Positions 10,886 to 21,769 of a stretch of 64,000 nucleotides of DNA are shown here, in pieces. Source of the stretch: Charina bottae (Eukaryota; Chordata; Lepidosauria; Squamata; Charinaidae); contig JALMGJ010000061.1 of the NCBI GenBank assembly GCA_023362775.1, forward strand, positions 692,001 to 756,000. Reading direction: 5' to 3'. The position numbers and the translations under genes were made by a program. Every line of letters begins with the position of its first letter. Positions within the stretch are counted from its first letter, which is position 1. The notes beneath the pieces are model-generated. The model ran no database searches and was not told the origin of the DNA. It was given only the letters and a program-made list of their open reading frames with translations.

Positions 10886-11065
10886 CAACCTGCGTCTCCC
10901 ACGTTTTCTGCTCCCCCCAACCCTTCGCCCCCTCGTCAAGTTCCAGAGTGGCTAAGCCAGGGAAGTGAGAAAAAGGGCTCCACGGGCCAAACCACCGCAG
11001 CCACGCCCAGGCCGTGTCCTTGCAGGTGTGACACGCGTGGCCTAAAGGGGAATGAGGATATTAAC

Positions 11066-11290
11066 AATAAAAAACCCTCCTGTTAAAAACACACAATAAT
11101 CACTTGAGAATCTTAATGCGCCTTTGCAGCCAAGGAGGTCAACGCTGCCCGCCTAAACCAGGCTCATTAAATAGACATTTAATCATAGCTTTGGATTTAG
11201 AGACAAAGGCCGCGCAGAACAGGTGCTTTGTCGAGTGACCTTTGAGGACCTATTTTAAGGTAACTCCTTCACGGCTTCTACAAAAGGCCA
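11066..11290. promoter_or_regulatory. Enhancer-like patch with nuclear-receptor/TCF-like sites
   Basis: Contains CACAATAATCACTTG, GCTCATTAAATAGAC, ATTTAATCATAGC, AGACAAAGG (TCF/SOX-like) and GTGACCTTTGAGGACC (nuclear-receptor-like). Distinct from GC-rich flanks and repeat-free. Confidence 0.45.
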
Positions 11291-11358
11291 CGTCGTCTCC
11301 AAGCGCAGAAAGCCGTCATGGGGCTTGAGTGGGAATTAAAGAGAGGGAGAGGAGAAGA

Positions 11359-11432
11359 GGAAGGAAGGAAGGAAGGAAGGAAGGAAGGAAGGAAGGAAGG
11401 AAGGAAGGAAGGAAGGAAGGAAGGAAGGAAGG
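11359..11432. repeat. (GGAA)n microsatellite
   Basis: About 18 tandem tetramers inside a longer all-purine tract (about 11341-11435). Purine/pyrimidine mirror symmetry makes it a candidate for triplex (H-DNA) formation, and length instability is expected. Confidence 0.95.
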
Positions 11433-11434
11433 AG

Positions 11435-13850
11435 GCAGGCTTGCCGTGCCATTCCAAGGAAACAGGTGACGGGGCACCCAGGCCCTTCCACAACGGCTCT
11501 CAAAGGGGCCTTTCACTTGCCCCTGCTTGTCCCACCCCCCGAATCCTCCTGCCCCGCTTCCCATCTGCTTCCCCTGCTCTTTTCTGGTTATTAGGTGAAG
11601 ATGTGCGTCCTTTTGTTAACAAAGCCCAAGAGGGCCCTGAAGAGGAAAGCAGAGAGAGAGAACCAGCTTCCGCTGCCTGGGTCCTTTGCCCTCCACTTCC
11701 ATGTCTCCCCAAATGCCAGCCATCCCCCTCAACCGCTGGACATTTGGCCCCTCTTCTCTTTCTCCGGTTTGCAAAATGACCCCTTCTTTTTAAACACCTT
11801 GACTTACATTTGCTTCTTAAAAAGTGGCTTGTCCTTGTTTCGATGCTTCCCGTGATAGAAAAGGGGTACGGTACAGCAGTATTATAAAGGAAACCCTATT
11901 TAATCCCCCCCAAGCGCCTGGGGACTGAGGGGTGCTCCCGGGGATGGGAGGGAGAGGGCAGCATAATTTGCATCAGGACGCCCCCGTGCAAATGTTTGTC
12001 ATTTGCACAACGATGCCATGACATGTGTGAGGTCATTGGGGGTTCCACCGGATGCCCCCAGGCGGGGTCCCCCATTGCAATCAAACTTCGGGCAGGGTAG
12101 GGTTTGGCTCAGGTGCACAAATCCAGCCAACGCCAGCTGGCACGTGCAGGCAACCCTCACCTCTGGCCACTTGACAGGCACCCCCTGGCAATGCCAAGCT
12201 ACAGCGGGGCAGCCAAGGGCCCCCTCCTCTCCAGTGATCCCACTCCAGGACGAGGCGGGGCTGCCTCTGCTGCAAACAGCCGGAGGGCCCCCCAGGGGAC
12301 TCACCCTTGCGTGGCTCCAGGGCCTTATTCGGACACCCCAGGTGCTGCCGTGGCGGGTTCTGGGTCCTCTGCAGGCAGGCCAACATGGCGGAAGGGAGGG
12401 CGAGACGACTCTGGCAGCATCACTCCAGAACGCCCTGCGAGGAACCCGGAGAAGAGAACAGGATCAGTCCGTCAGCCAGAAATGGGCGGGGGGGGGGGGG
12501 GAGAGACCCGGCCTCCAGTATTACAAGCTGCCAGGGAAGAAAGAGGTCATGCGGGCTTGGAGCTTTAAAGAGTGCTGTGCAAGCTGGAGAGGTTTCCAAG
12601 ATTCTAGACCTTATGACAGGAAAGGGACTGGCCGGCACAATCACAAATCCACACAGCGCCTGTTTCCAGGGGCTTCTGTGACTCTTCCCACGCACAGAAG
12701 CCAAGCTCTGCATTCGGATCGTGCAGCGGAGGCGGCTTCCCACCTTTCTGAGTTTCTTCCCCAGGAGAGAAAATGCCCCCAGCCAAAAACGTGGGATGGG
12801 GGGGGGGGGGGACTACAGGCCAGGAAGCCAAAAACAACGGAGCAGGCACAATCCAGACGGTGTCATTAACACCCCTCCCAAACACCTTCCATGTCTGGTT
12901 TTATCAGCCCCAGCCCAAACTGCTCAGAAACCCAGATTCGTGGCATCTGGAAGGGGCGCTTCATAAATCGACGGTGTGCAAAGACGGGTACGCAGAGCCC
13001 CTCGCAGGCTTGCAACTGTTGCCCCCCCCAGCTGCAGCCAGGGTCACCCCAGCAGGCAACCTGCTCTCTGTGCCCGCTCCAGCCCCAGCGGAGGGAGACT
13101 TTGTCCCCCTTGACCCGCTGAGGGGAAACAGGGCCCCCGCCCCCCAGACCTCTTGCAGGGCGAGGTCCAAACGCGAATAATCCAAAAAACAAGGAGCACA
13201 AAGCGGGACCTCCCCCAGGTTCAAGGCCTTGGTTTCGTAGGGCCCACCCCCAAAGCATACGGGCACGTTTGCCTTCTTCCTCAAGCTTTTCCTTAAAAGG
13301 CCGCTCAACCTGAGCAAATACAAGAGGGCAGGCAATAATAGGGGCAGAGTTTGCCTCCTTAAAAATGCTCATTTCCTAAAGACAGAGAGCTTGCGTGGCC
13401 GACAGTCTGGGGCTTCAGTAGAAGTGGACAAATCCCAAGGCCGCCTTTCGTGGTCACCGCTATAAAGGGGGTCCCAAGAATCTGTTCCCAAGGCCAGCCC
13501 TCTAATCCTTCCCTTCTAATCCTTTTAAAGATGCCCCCTCCCCCACCGGTGGAGCTCCCACCCAAACCCGGGCACAATCCACGGCCAACCCCCCCTCCCG
13601 TGGGAGCAACCCTGGGCTTCCTTTTTCCCTGCCCCACTGGGAGAGTGCTGCAGAGTTCCTAGGATACTTTCTCTCCCCCCACTAGGAAGCTTCCCCTGCT
13701 CCTGGGGGCCTTAAAGGACTGACATACAGTAAACTCTTCTGAGTTGTTAATGTGAAGTGAAGGACGGCTGGCCGAGGAGGCGGGGTGAGGCCCTTCTCCT
13801 CACTTCAGTCCCCTCCCCAAAAGATAGAGCCATTCTGAGCCCACCAACCG
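11435..13850. other. Noncoding stretch, no gene seen
   Basis: Unique, mostly GC-rich DNA with long G-runs near 12487-12500 and 12799-12811. No exon-like frame, tRNA or clear dispersed repeat. 11800-11920 and 13260-13380 are AT-richer without a strong motif cluster. Confidence 0.45.
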
Positions 13851-14245
13851 GCAGAATGTTTGCTTTATAATATAATAATATTATAATAATGTAAGATTCT
13901 GTCTTAAGTCCTTTTCTCATCTCGAAATATATTCATTTTTCAACCAGGTTTCACTCTTTACAACCAGAAATACCGTTTTAAGATGGCAACCACGCAGCAT
14001 TCTGATTATTGTTCCTAAACTCTATACCTGCAGGAGCACTACAGAGCATGAGCAATCGGATCTACGTGCGAATGCACCCAGGATGAGCGAAAGCAGATTT
14101 AACTCTCTGAAAGTTATTGGGAGAAATAAAAAGAAACAGCGCGTAAAACGAGAGCATGATTGGAACATGAGTCAAATGTAACCCACTCGATTAACAATGC
14201 ATTGGAAAGCAACAACAGAATGAGGCTTCATTCAACTTGTTTTGA
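13850..14245. promoter_or_regulatory. Long AT-rich enhancer-like block
   Basis: Begins with TTATAATATAATAATATTATAATAATG and continues with GCATTCTGATTATTG, GATTTAACTC and GATTAACAATGC. No repeat family recognised. Could be one or two adjacent conserved elements; the TA-rich start may be simple sequence. Confidence 0.35.
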
Positions 14246-14307
14246 TTCCCAAATGAAGTCACAGACAGTTGTCTTGAAGTGGGAGGACCGGCCCTCTTGC
14301 AAGCTGG

Positions 14308-14328
14308 TGTGTGTGTGCGCGCGCGCGC
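14308..14328. repeat. (GT)n(GC)n alternating purine-pyrimidine tract
   Basis: GTGTGTGTG running into CGCGCGCGCGCC. Alternating purine-pyrimidine sequence is a Z-DNA candidate. Length is about 21 bp. Confidence 0.85.
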
Positions 14329-14430
14329 CATCTGGGTCCCAAGAGTTGGCATACCAGGGTCGGGGCGAAAGGCAGTTCAGCCCCTTTCGGCAAAGAGCAT
14401 CGAGGTCAGCCAAACCGAGCCGGGGAGAAA

Positions 14431-14462
14431 CTGAAAACATCCGCTCCTGAAAACATCCGCTC
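14431..14462. repeat. Perfect tandem duplication, 16-bp unit
   Basis: CTGAAAACATCCGCTC occurs twice head to tail. Probably a replication-slippage duplication. Confidence 0.95.
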
Positions 14463-14499
14463 CTCGCCCAGAACATGTGCCTGGAGTTGCCAAGACTCC

Positions 14500-14835
14500 T
14501 GTTCCTGGTACTAATGAAGCATTCAGGAATAAAAGCCCTTTTCACTATCTTTCTTAAGATGCTAATTTCACAACAAGAGTTCGTTACCACATAATTATCT
14601 CAATCTAGGTTCCCCCCCTCCGTACCAGCCTCTTTCTCTCAAAAGGAGAAAAAAACCGAAAACCCAAGCTTGAGACACAGCCACCTTTCATCATCACCAG
14701 CTATTTCATTTTCCACGGAGCTACCTTGAAAGAAGCAATTTTTACCCTGAAAGGGACTTTTATTCCGCCTCGCAGCCAATTTTCGCCTATTACTGTCTTT
14801 AAGAGAAGGCAGGCGACGCCAGCCAGCGGGCCTTG
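14500..14835. promoter_or_regulatory. Enhancer-like patch
   Basis: Two AT-rich islands: 14505-14610 (ATGCTAATTTCAC, ACATAATTATCTC) and 14700-14835 (CAATTTTTACCC, CTTTTATTCCGC, CGCCTATTACTG, TTGTTAATGC). No repeat signature. Confidence 0.4.
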
Positions 14836-15784
14836 ATTATGGATCCCTTGTTAATGCAACTTGCAGGGAGAGGCAGGGCTTCCCGAAAACGTTCATCTCC
14901 AGTAATTTCAAAATAGTCAAGGGGGGTCCGGAGCCAGGGAGCTGAAGGAGCAGGCGGGCTCCTTGGGGATCAGGTTCACTCTTCACGATGGATCCCATCT
15001 TTGACTTTGGGCTGGGAGCAGCTGAGTCATCCCTGGGCCGGGAGGAGACCCCGACCCGTTGGCCACAGGAGGCACCCACAGAGGGGGCTGCCTGAAAGCC
15101 CACAGCGGCTCGGAGCAGGGAAGAGGCGGCCCCTCTTGCGGTGCTGGGGCCGCCTCCCAGCCCCCCCCCCCCCCGCGGGGCCAGAGACAGCCTTTGCGTG
15201 GGAAGGGGCCGAGTTCCAGGCCCACAGCAACCCCCGTTTACAAAACAGGCAGGGCAAGGTTGAATTGGGGGCATCTGGCACTTTCTGCATTGATTTGTGT
15301 ATTTGGGAGGCCGGCTTTCTCCCACATGCCCAAGGGCGCCTCCGGCTCTGCTCAGGTGCGGAGGGAGGCCCTGCCCGTCCTAAGCCCCGCCTCTTAACTT
15401 TTGGGGACCGGCCATCTGGGCCTGCAGCCTCAGCATATCGCCCTGGCTTCTCCTGCCGGGCACCCGAGGTTAATCCCACGGGCAGATCCGCAGCCCCCTT
15501 CTCCCCAGAGAAGCCGTTCAGGGGATTTGGACCGGGGGGACCTTCCGACTCTGGGGGGGGAGTTCTGCCCAGGCCGGGTGGCAGGGGGCTCTGCCCGGCA
15601 CCGGGAACCCGCCAGGCTTCGGGAACGAGGCGGCACCCAGAAGTGCGAAGAGCCCCGAATATGCTAAGACGCTTTCAGGTTTGGGAATTTTTCCCTCTTG
15701 GAAACATGGACATCCCGAAGTGAACCCAAATCCCGGCGTACTTGGCATCTTCCTCCAAACGCCAGAGTAACAACCCCTTGGAAC
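14836..15784. other. GC-rich stretch, minor CpG-containing segment
   Basis: Moderately CpG-rich from about 15010 to 15650 with a C-run at 15162-15174. Open frames on both strands are long but compositionally biased. I see no splice-site/ORF combination that would make an exon. Confidence 0.4.
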
Positions 15785-15960
15785 CTGCTTGCAAATCTCC
15801 CCAGCTTATTGGCTAATCTGCGGTGATGTCACGGAGGCTCACTAATGCGAGGGCGCAGCAAAGACGTTTCAGCTCCCTTAGCTCCCTCCGCACTTGCATT
15901 AATTCCCAGCCGTCCTGGATTTCATTGGCAGCGGGGTCCGCATGGAGCGCAGCCGGGCTC
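15785..15960. promoter_or_regulatory. Enhancer-like patch
   Basis: Contains a CCAAT-like TTATTGGCTAATC, CRE-like GTGATGTCACGG, CACTAATGCG and TTGCATTAATTCC. No repeat recognised. Confidence 0.4.
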
Positions 15961-16194
15961 AGCAGTTTTTCCCATCTGCCAACTCCATCCATCGTTGAGG
16001 AATGCTGGCTACGCCTCGCATTCTCCCTCGCCCTCAAAAGGGCGAACGTGGCTGGGTGCAGCCCTTCATTCCCGTCAGGGAGAGAAGATGCTCGCTCTTG
16101 CCTGATCGGGCCCTGCCCGGCCGGGTCTCGCCTCCTCCCTCCCAACGCCCACGTGCAGGATGTAAGATGTACCCTGCAAGCCACTGCTCCGCCT

Positions 16195-16224
16195 TTAAAA
16201 ATAGCCCCCTTAAAAATAGCCCCC
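16195..16224. repeat. Perfect tandem duplication, 15-bp unit
   Basis: TTAAAAATAGCCCCC twice head to tail. It lies just before the next AT-rich island. Confidence 0.95.
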
Positions 16225-16249
16225 TTCTCAAAGTCGGTCGGATAAGCAC

Positions 16250-16350
16250 CCATTTCACAGCCTTTTTCTCTAACGCCTGCTAATTTTGAAAGCCTGTTGT
16301 GAGAATCAGAGCTATTTATAAGCCCAAGGTCTCTGCGATTTTAATCATCC
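16250..16350. promoter_or_regulatory. Enhancer-like patch
   Basis: AT-rich island with CTGCTAATTTTGAAAGCC, GAGCTATTTATAAGCC (MEF2-like) and GATTTTAATCATCC. No repeat signature. Confidence 0.4.
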
Positions 16351-16615
16351 CCCCCAATCACCTGTCCTAGCAGGCCAATGACAGCAGGGCAGGATAAGAT
16401 AAGCACCAGGCTCTGTGAAGGATAAAGGGTGGTAGCCTTGCTGGCAGGGGGGGAAGCGAAGGGGGGCCTGGCGGCAGAGCAAAGGGTTTTAAACCAGGGT
16501 TGCGCCAACGTCCGGGCCACCGTTGGGCCACCATTGCAGCAACTCACCCAAAGTGATGGCTTGCAGATGGGCTGGGACCACCATGCCCATCAGGGCTTTG
16601 CTGGACAAGGCACCG
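16350..16615. other. Noncoding stretch, possible dispersed-repeat piece
   Basis: GGATAAGATAAGCACC near 16391 carries tandem GATA cores. CACCATGCCCATCAGGG (16580-16596) vaguely resembles a dispersed repeat. No gene. Confidence 0.3.
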
Positions 16616-16617
16616 TT

Positions 16618-16745
16618 GGCGTTATAATCTACCCTGTCTTTATTTGCTCTTTTGGAAATGACTAAAAGAGAGCTTTTAAACGATGACGAACGTCACCATT
16701 TATTCACAGATGGCATCTGAGAGGTGGTTTGGGGTGACTTTTCAA
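16618..16745. promoter_or_regulatory. Enhancer-like patch with CRE-like inverted repeat
   Basis: Contains GCGTTATAATCTACC, TTTTAAACGATGACG and the inverted repeat TGACGAACGTCA (16684-16695), a CRE-like pair of half-sites with a 2-nt spacer, then CACCATTTATTCAC. Adjacent to a SINE on the right. Confidence 0.4.
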
Positions 16746-16894
16746 AGTATTGTGTCACATGGCCATTTGAATTCTTCTTGGTTTGGGCCGGGTTGTGCTG
16801 CGGACCTGGTTGTGTGATCTGACGATCCTGGACGCCACCAACCGCCTTTTGCGGTACGGAACAAACTCTGGGAGGCTGGCATCAAGGGGGGCAC

Positions 16895-17010
16895 AGGAAG
16901 ACCAGCTTCAAATCCCCAGACAGCCATACACATCCCTGGGTGACCTGGGAACGGCCCCATCCTACCTCGCAGGGTTGTTATGAATGCCGTGGTAGCGTTG
17001 CGGGGAGGAG
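16895..17010 (+). mobile_element. tRNA-derived SINE fragment
   Basis: Order of diagnostic words: GAAGACCAGCTTCAAATCC (polymerase III B-box-like GCTTCAAATCC at 16905-16915), CAGACAGCCATAC, CCTGGGTGACCTGGG, CCTACCTCGCAGGG and TTGTTATGAATG. This is the body of a tRNA-derived SINE common in squamate genomes. The tRNA head is missing or too decayed to see, and there is no clear target duplication. Confidence 0.75.
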
Positions 17011-17019
17011 GACAGCTGA

Positions 17020-17495
17020 AGGCGTGACACACCCATTCAAACACTGCTCATGCCAGGCTGAGAGGGGTTTATACTCGCCAGCCTCAAGTCGGATTGCTCA
17101 ACAGAGAGCTGTACACCTGGTGAGCTGTAAAATGGCCCGTGTTCTTGGAGGGGGCAGTTTTCCTGTTCTCTGCTGACACCGCAACCCTGGGGCACAGGCG
17201 CTTTTCCAGTGCAACGGTGGGCCTAATCCAGCAAACTACACACCAAGCTTTGAAACATCCCCTCTAAGCTCATTACGAGTCGGAAGGATGCAAAAATACA
17301 GAAAGGAAAGTTCCCCTCCATTTACAGCTCGGGGAGCCAAGACACTGGCGCACTCTGCCCATGCTCCGAAGCGCCGTTCCTCTCTCAACACCCTGGTCGG
17401 ATCGCGTGCACCGTCCCCTCCCTTCCTGCTTACTCAGGCAACTTGCAAGTAATTTATGCTTAACCTTGAAAACCCAAAAGGGCCGCAACTCAATT
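17020..17495. other. Noncoding stretch, no gene seen
   Basis: Unique DNA without clear repeats. No exon-like frame. Confidence 0.45.
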
Positions 17496-17499
17496 AGCA

Positions 17500-17640
17500 A
17501 AGCTGACAGTTTGGGTGGTAGAATGAGTTAATCTGCAGAAAGGTCACCTTTCTGTAAATTATGGGAAATAAATAAAACCCCAAACGGGAAAGTTCAGCAG
17601 CACCACGCCAAAGGCGTCTAATAAAGCAGGCGGGCTGCGT
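17500..17640. promoter_or_regulatory. Enhancer-like patch with symmetric AGGTCA site
   Basis: AT-rich island with GAATGAGTTAATCTG. It includes a near-palindrome at 17536-17554, nine-base arms CAGAAAGGT/ACCTTTCTG around a single C, containing AGGTCA, the nuclear-receptor half-site. This is followed by TAAATTATGGGAAATAAATA. Confidence 0.45.
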
Positions 17641-17779
17641 GGGGGAGGCGGCGTGACCTCTCTTCCCCGCTCGCAAATGTCTCCGCGAAACCGGCTAATG
17701 CGCTCTGGAGGGGGGAGCCCCTTCCCGGCTCCCACCCCCCCCACGAGCAAGTCCTGAGCCTGCTGGGGAACAAGCGGGA

Positions 17780-17890
17780 GCGCATCCGGTTAATAATTAA
17801 ATGTTAATCTAAAAAGCAATTTTAGCTGCAGCCCAGAAGATGTGGCTCCAGATTATATTAGCATGTAAGAGTCAAGGTAATTTCCACTCA
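17780..17890. promoter_or_regulatory. Enhancer-like patch
   Basis: Contains GGTTAATAATTAAATG, TTAATCTAAAAAGC and GATTATATTAGCATG, a dense run of homeodomain-like cores, set between GC-rich flanks. Confidence 0.45.
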
Positions 17891-18500
17891 CCCCTCGTGG
17901 GATCAGCAAGAGCCCAGCCAGCTTCGTGCCACACGGGCTGCTGATTAAAAGGGGGGCCATGGCAGGGAGGGAGCCAGGGACTGGCCTGGACGTGGCGCTT
18001 GCATGAACTTCTGTTGCAGCCAGAGATGCTGCAGCCTCCCTCTGCACCAGCCCCCAAATCTTTGCCACCTGCCCCCCCCCTTTGGTGCCTGGGTCCTGGT
18101 TTCCGTGAAGGCATGCCCCCCCAGCTCCTCGCCTCCTCCTCCTAGCTGCGCCAGACTCCTAAGGGCTCCCAGGAATTTGCCCAGACCCAGTCAGACTGGC
18201 AGCGAGGGAGGGGCCATTCCAGGGACCATTCCAGGCTCCATGGAGGTGTGGGGTCCGGCCCAGAGGCCCAGCCCATGCTCCATCATTGATCTAGGCCCCT
18301 GTAGTTCACTCTGCCCCCCCCCCCCGTCTCTCCCCCTCCCCCAAAGAAACTTCTCACCAAAGTTGTGGTGTTTGGGCCCATGCTGTGACTTCTCTTTCAG
18401 CACCACAGTGCTTGTGCTGCATTTCCAATAAGGGTCCTTTAATTTTAGGCCTGCCCCCCCCAGTCCTCTCCAACGCTCCTGCTCCCCTCAATCCGAACAC
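17890..18500. other. Noncoding stretch, no gene seen
   Basis: GC-rich with C-runs (18071-18080, 18314-18325). No repeats or exon recognised. Confidence 0.4.
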
Positions 18501-18504
18501 CGGA

Positions 18505-18770
18505 GGAAGAAACTGGCTTCCTAATTATGGCTCATTTGCATTTTCTAAATGGTAGCAAACTGGCTCCTGGACAATTTTCTGCTTGAAGGAGGGTCCGCAA
18601 ATATTGAAAGTAAATAAATAAGAAAATTATCAGCTTCTACAGCATGGGCTAATTTCTTATCTTTACTGCAGTGTAACAAGCAAGCTAGAATTATGAATAC
18701 TGTAAGTGCCCTATTGTGCCATTATTTCATTCGCTTTACAATTTATGGATTCCTCCCCCCCATCTTGTTA
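18505..18770. promoter_or_regulatory. Strong enhancer-like element with octamer
   Basis: Long AT-rich block: CTTCCTAATTATGGC, a perfect POU octamer ATTTGCAT (18534-18541), GGACAATTTTC, GAAAATTATCAGC, GGGCTAATTTC, TAGAATTATGAATAC and CATTATTTCATTCGC. It has no simple repeat or transposon signature. Among the best conserved-noncoding candidates here. Confidence 0.5.
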
Positions 18771-21430
18771 TAATCTCTCCTTGAAACAAGAGTTCTTGTT
18801 GTAGCTGAAATAAGGAATTCGGCAGCAAGACACCTGTGCGGAGAGTAAGGCGTGCGAAGACGCCCTGATCTCAGTCCTACATCGGTCCTTTTTCTCTTGC
18901 GCAAGGAAAAGTGAGAAACCCGATCTCTTGTTTCAAACGAGAGATTAAGAGGAAGAAAAGATGTACAAAGACGGGTTGATGGTGGGGAATTAATCAAGGG
19001 TAGAGGCAAATAGTCTGGGGGAGGTCATCTGGCACACAGCCTCCCCAGTGCAGAAGAGGGTCTTCTTTTTCCGGGGGCCACGAAAACGCTTTGCCACTTT
19101 TTGGGCCCGGCCTTCTGGACAAAGCGGAGGGCCAGTCTGTGGCCCTGGGCACGGCCAGGCTTAGTCTCCTGCTGCCCAAAGCATCTCGCTGACCCAGCCA
19201 AGATCTTGAGTGTCCGTCCACCCAGGAGAAAGAAAGTGCTGGAGATACCAGCGGGGTGGGGGGGAGAAGTCACGGACCCCTCCCCGGGCCAGAAGGCAGC
19301 GCTCCACAGCCCAGATCTGCAAAGGGAGGCAAGGGGTCAAAACAGCAAGAAAGGAAAAGAGACAAAGAAATACTACTTTGTTTTCCTTTGGGGGGGAGCG
19401 TAATCAGTGGGAAGGAGCGCCCAACGGCCTCCTCTTTAAGCTGCTAGGAGGGGGCATCACAAAGGGTACTTGGCACATAAAAGCCCTCTGCGTGTGAGTA
19501 GAAGGTGGCACAATGCCTTTTGCAGGTTAGAAACAGGTTGCCCCAAACGGGGGCACGCTCAGAGCATGTGCCAAGGGCTTTCCTCTCTCTGCCAAGTCGA
19601 GATGCCCTTGACGCCCACTTCGGAAGGTCAAGCAAAGAGAAGGAGAGACTCTGCCAACCCCAATGCTTCCAATTTGCTCTGAGCTGCCCTGCAAGGCCTC
19701 CCTCCCTTCTGTGAGGTCACAGCAGGCCAGCCAATCGGCATCCAAGGCTTCCCCTCCGTCTTTGCCTTTTGCTCGCCCAAGTCTCGGAATTCACTTTTCC
19801 ACAGTGCTCTACGAACAGACTTCCCCTGGGATGGGTACGGTTTGTCTGTCTGCTTTTAGCAGAGTGTAGGTGGGGGGGGGGGGCAAAGCCTTCTCCTGCA
19901 GGTGTCCCGGGTGGATGCCAAGAGGAAAATGTCACCCTGCCCTCCTGAGAGCAAGTCAGCTGGGAAAGTCACACCGATCTATGCGGACTTGCACGCGAGC
20001 GAGGCAAAGTCTGATGGAAAATTACAACTGGAAGGAGAACAGAAACCCCCTGGCTGGACACTGTCGTTTCCAGAGGGCTTTTTGATTTCTCTCAGTTAAG
20101 AAGAAAGTCTGGCAATAATCTAATCTCTAGCCAAAGGATCCACTTTTCTGCAACCGAGTGGCCACACCGAAGAAGCAGCTACAGGGATGTCTCTTCCCAG
20201 CCCTCTTTGGGGGCCCAGGAACATCCAGAGGGCCCCAGCGAGCAACCAGGAGCTTCTGGCTGGCAAGGGCCAAGATGGACAGGGTTCCCCTCCCCCCATG
20301 ACTGAGCCCCCCCACCTACACAGCCCCTCTCCTCCAACCTTTGCCCCCAGAGCAATTCTCCCAAGGTGCCACTGGACAGAACAGGGTGCCCGTTTCCAGA
20401 CCCGCCGCCTGGGTGCTTGGATTAGCCTCCCCCCCCCCCCATGCACCAAGCAAGAGGCCTCAGCAGCCTTTCCCTCCCAGGAGGACTCTTCAGAGGCGCC
20501 ACCATTATCTGAGGAAAAGGACCAAGCGACAGATGGGGCGCTCCAGACTCTGGGAAGGAGGGAGGCCTGGAAGCACGCTGACCCCGGGCCGCCCAGCACG
20601 CCCGCCCTCCTCCCCGGCTCGGGGTTACGGCTGGGTGGGGCATTCGGGGTCCAAAGGCTTCTTTGCAATTCAGCTCCCATCACTGGCCCCTCCCTCTTGG
20701 CAGGGTGGGTGGGAAGGAAAAACGGGAAGACCGGCAGATCCCCCCCCCCAAGGAGCCCCCCCTGCAGCTTTTCCAGCCTTGGAAGTGGGGAAGGCAGGCT
20801 GTTGAAGCGGTTTGCCCCAGGAGGAAGAATCTCACCCTCACTTTCTGCACACAAGAGCAACATAAAACAGGCGCTCCAGGAAAGGAACTTGCAGAAGGAA
20901 ATTCTGGACGGCCGGGCAAAGGACGGACTCGGGTCACCTGGAACCTGGGTCTCTCCGCTGGGCTTATTTGGCGGGAGCCACGGGTACGGCCTGAAGCCAG
21001 CCAACTGCGGTTTATGCCAGAAACCAAGGTTTAGCAAATCATCCCTAAAAGTACTGCCCAGAGTCCGGGTCGGAGCAGGCTAGTGCCCTGGCCCTTTCCC
21101 CCACCCGGCTCTTTGGGTGGCACTTCTGCCACCCAAAGCATGGCAATTCCGGCCGCTCCCTTTTCCCACAGGCTCCCAGCTCCTTCCTTTAGTTTAAAGT
21201 GATTCGGAGCCCAGCCCTGCCTCAATTCAGGAGGAGGAAAGGGGAAGAGGAGGAGCATTGCCAATCCCGCCTGGCCTTCGGATCAGAAAATGAGGCATCT
21301 ATCAAATGCCGGGTGTTTGTTTTACAAAGGCCCACTTTCCTCACGCAAGCGCCAGATGACAGGCAGAGAAATGCAAAATGATGAAAATGAGTTCGCGGAA
21401 CAATGGTGCGATGGGGAAAATGGTGTCAGG
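18770..21430. other. Noncoding stretch, no gene seen
   Basis: Mostly GC-rich unique DNA. Open frames on both strands reach about 300 codons (20120-21083) but overlap antiparallel with biased P/G/S/R composition, the signature of stop-poor GC-rich DNA rather than a gene. No splice-bounded exon or repeat recognised. Confidence 0.45.
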
Positions 21431-21435
21431 GCGGG

Positions 21436-21492
21436 GGGGGGGGAGAGAGAGAGAGAGAGAGAGGGAGGGGAGGAATAGAGAGCCCCCCCCCC
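21436..21492. repeat. G-run, (GA)n, C-run composite
   Basis: A G homopolymer, about ten GA dinucleotides, then a C homopolymer (21482-21494). Purine-rich simple sequence. Confidence 0.9.
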
Positions 21493-21529
21493 CCGCCACC
21501 ATCCCTTCTTCCCTTCTATGTTTATAGCA

Positions 21530-21765
21530 ATTGTATGAAAATGTACAACACGGATCGGCAACAGCTGACAAATGAGATCAAACAGACGTGATTTCAAGTT
21601 GGCTTCATCCCGGGCTCTGATTGGCATTAATTGTGAGCATTTGCAAAGCAGAACAGAGAGAGGCTGACATTAGCTTCGAGGGAACATTTCCCTCCTAATA
21701 GTTTTAATGATTACAATGGGAGCCGGGATCGGCTCTGCACATTAATAACCCGGGAACAGCTGGGG
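21530..21765. promoter_or_regulatory. Strong enhancer-like element
   Basis: Contains AGCAATTGTATG, CTGATTGGCATTAATTGTG, GACATTAGCTTCG, CTAATAGTTTTAATG, ATTACAATGGG (SOX-like ACAATGG) and ACATTAATAACCCG. Continuous moderate-AT block without repeats, in GC-rich surroundings. Confidence 0.5.
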
Positions 21766-21769
21766 AGGC

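Noticed and set aside
16895..17010. tRNA gene
   Set aside because: Only a B-box-like word remains and no cloverleaf can be drawn; the downstream body is that of a SINE.
20120..21083. Overlapping ~300-codon frames on opposite strands
   Set aside because: Antiparallel long frames over the same GC-rich DNA, no recognisable motif, no splice context; compositional artefact.
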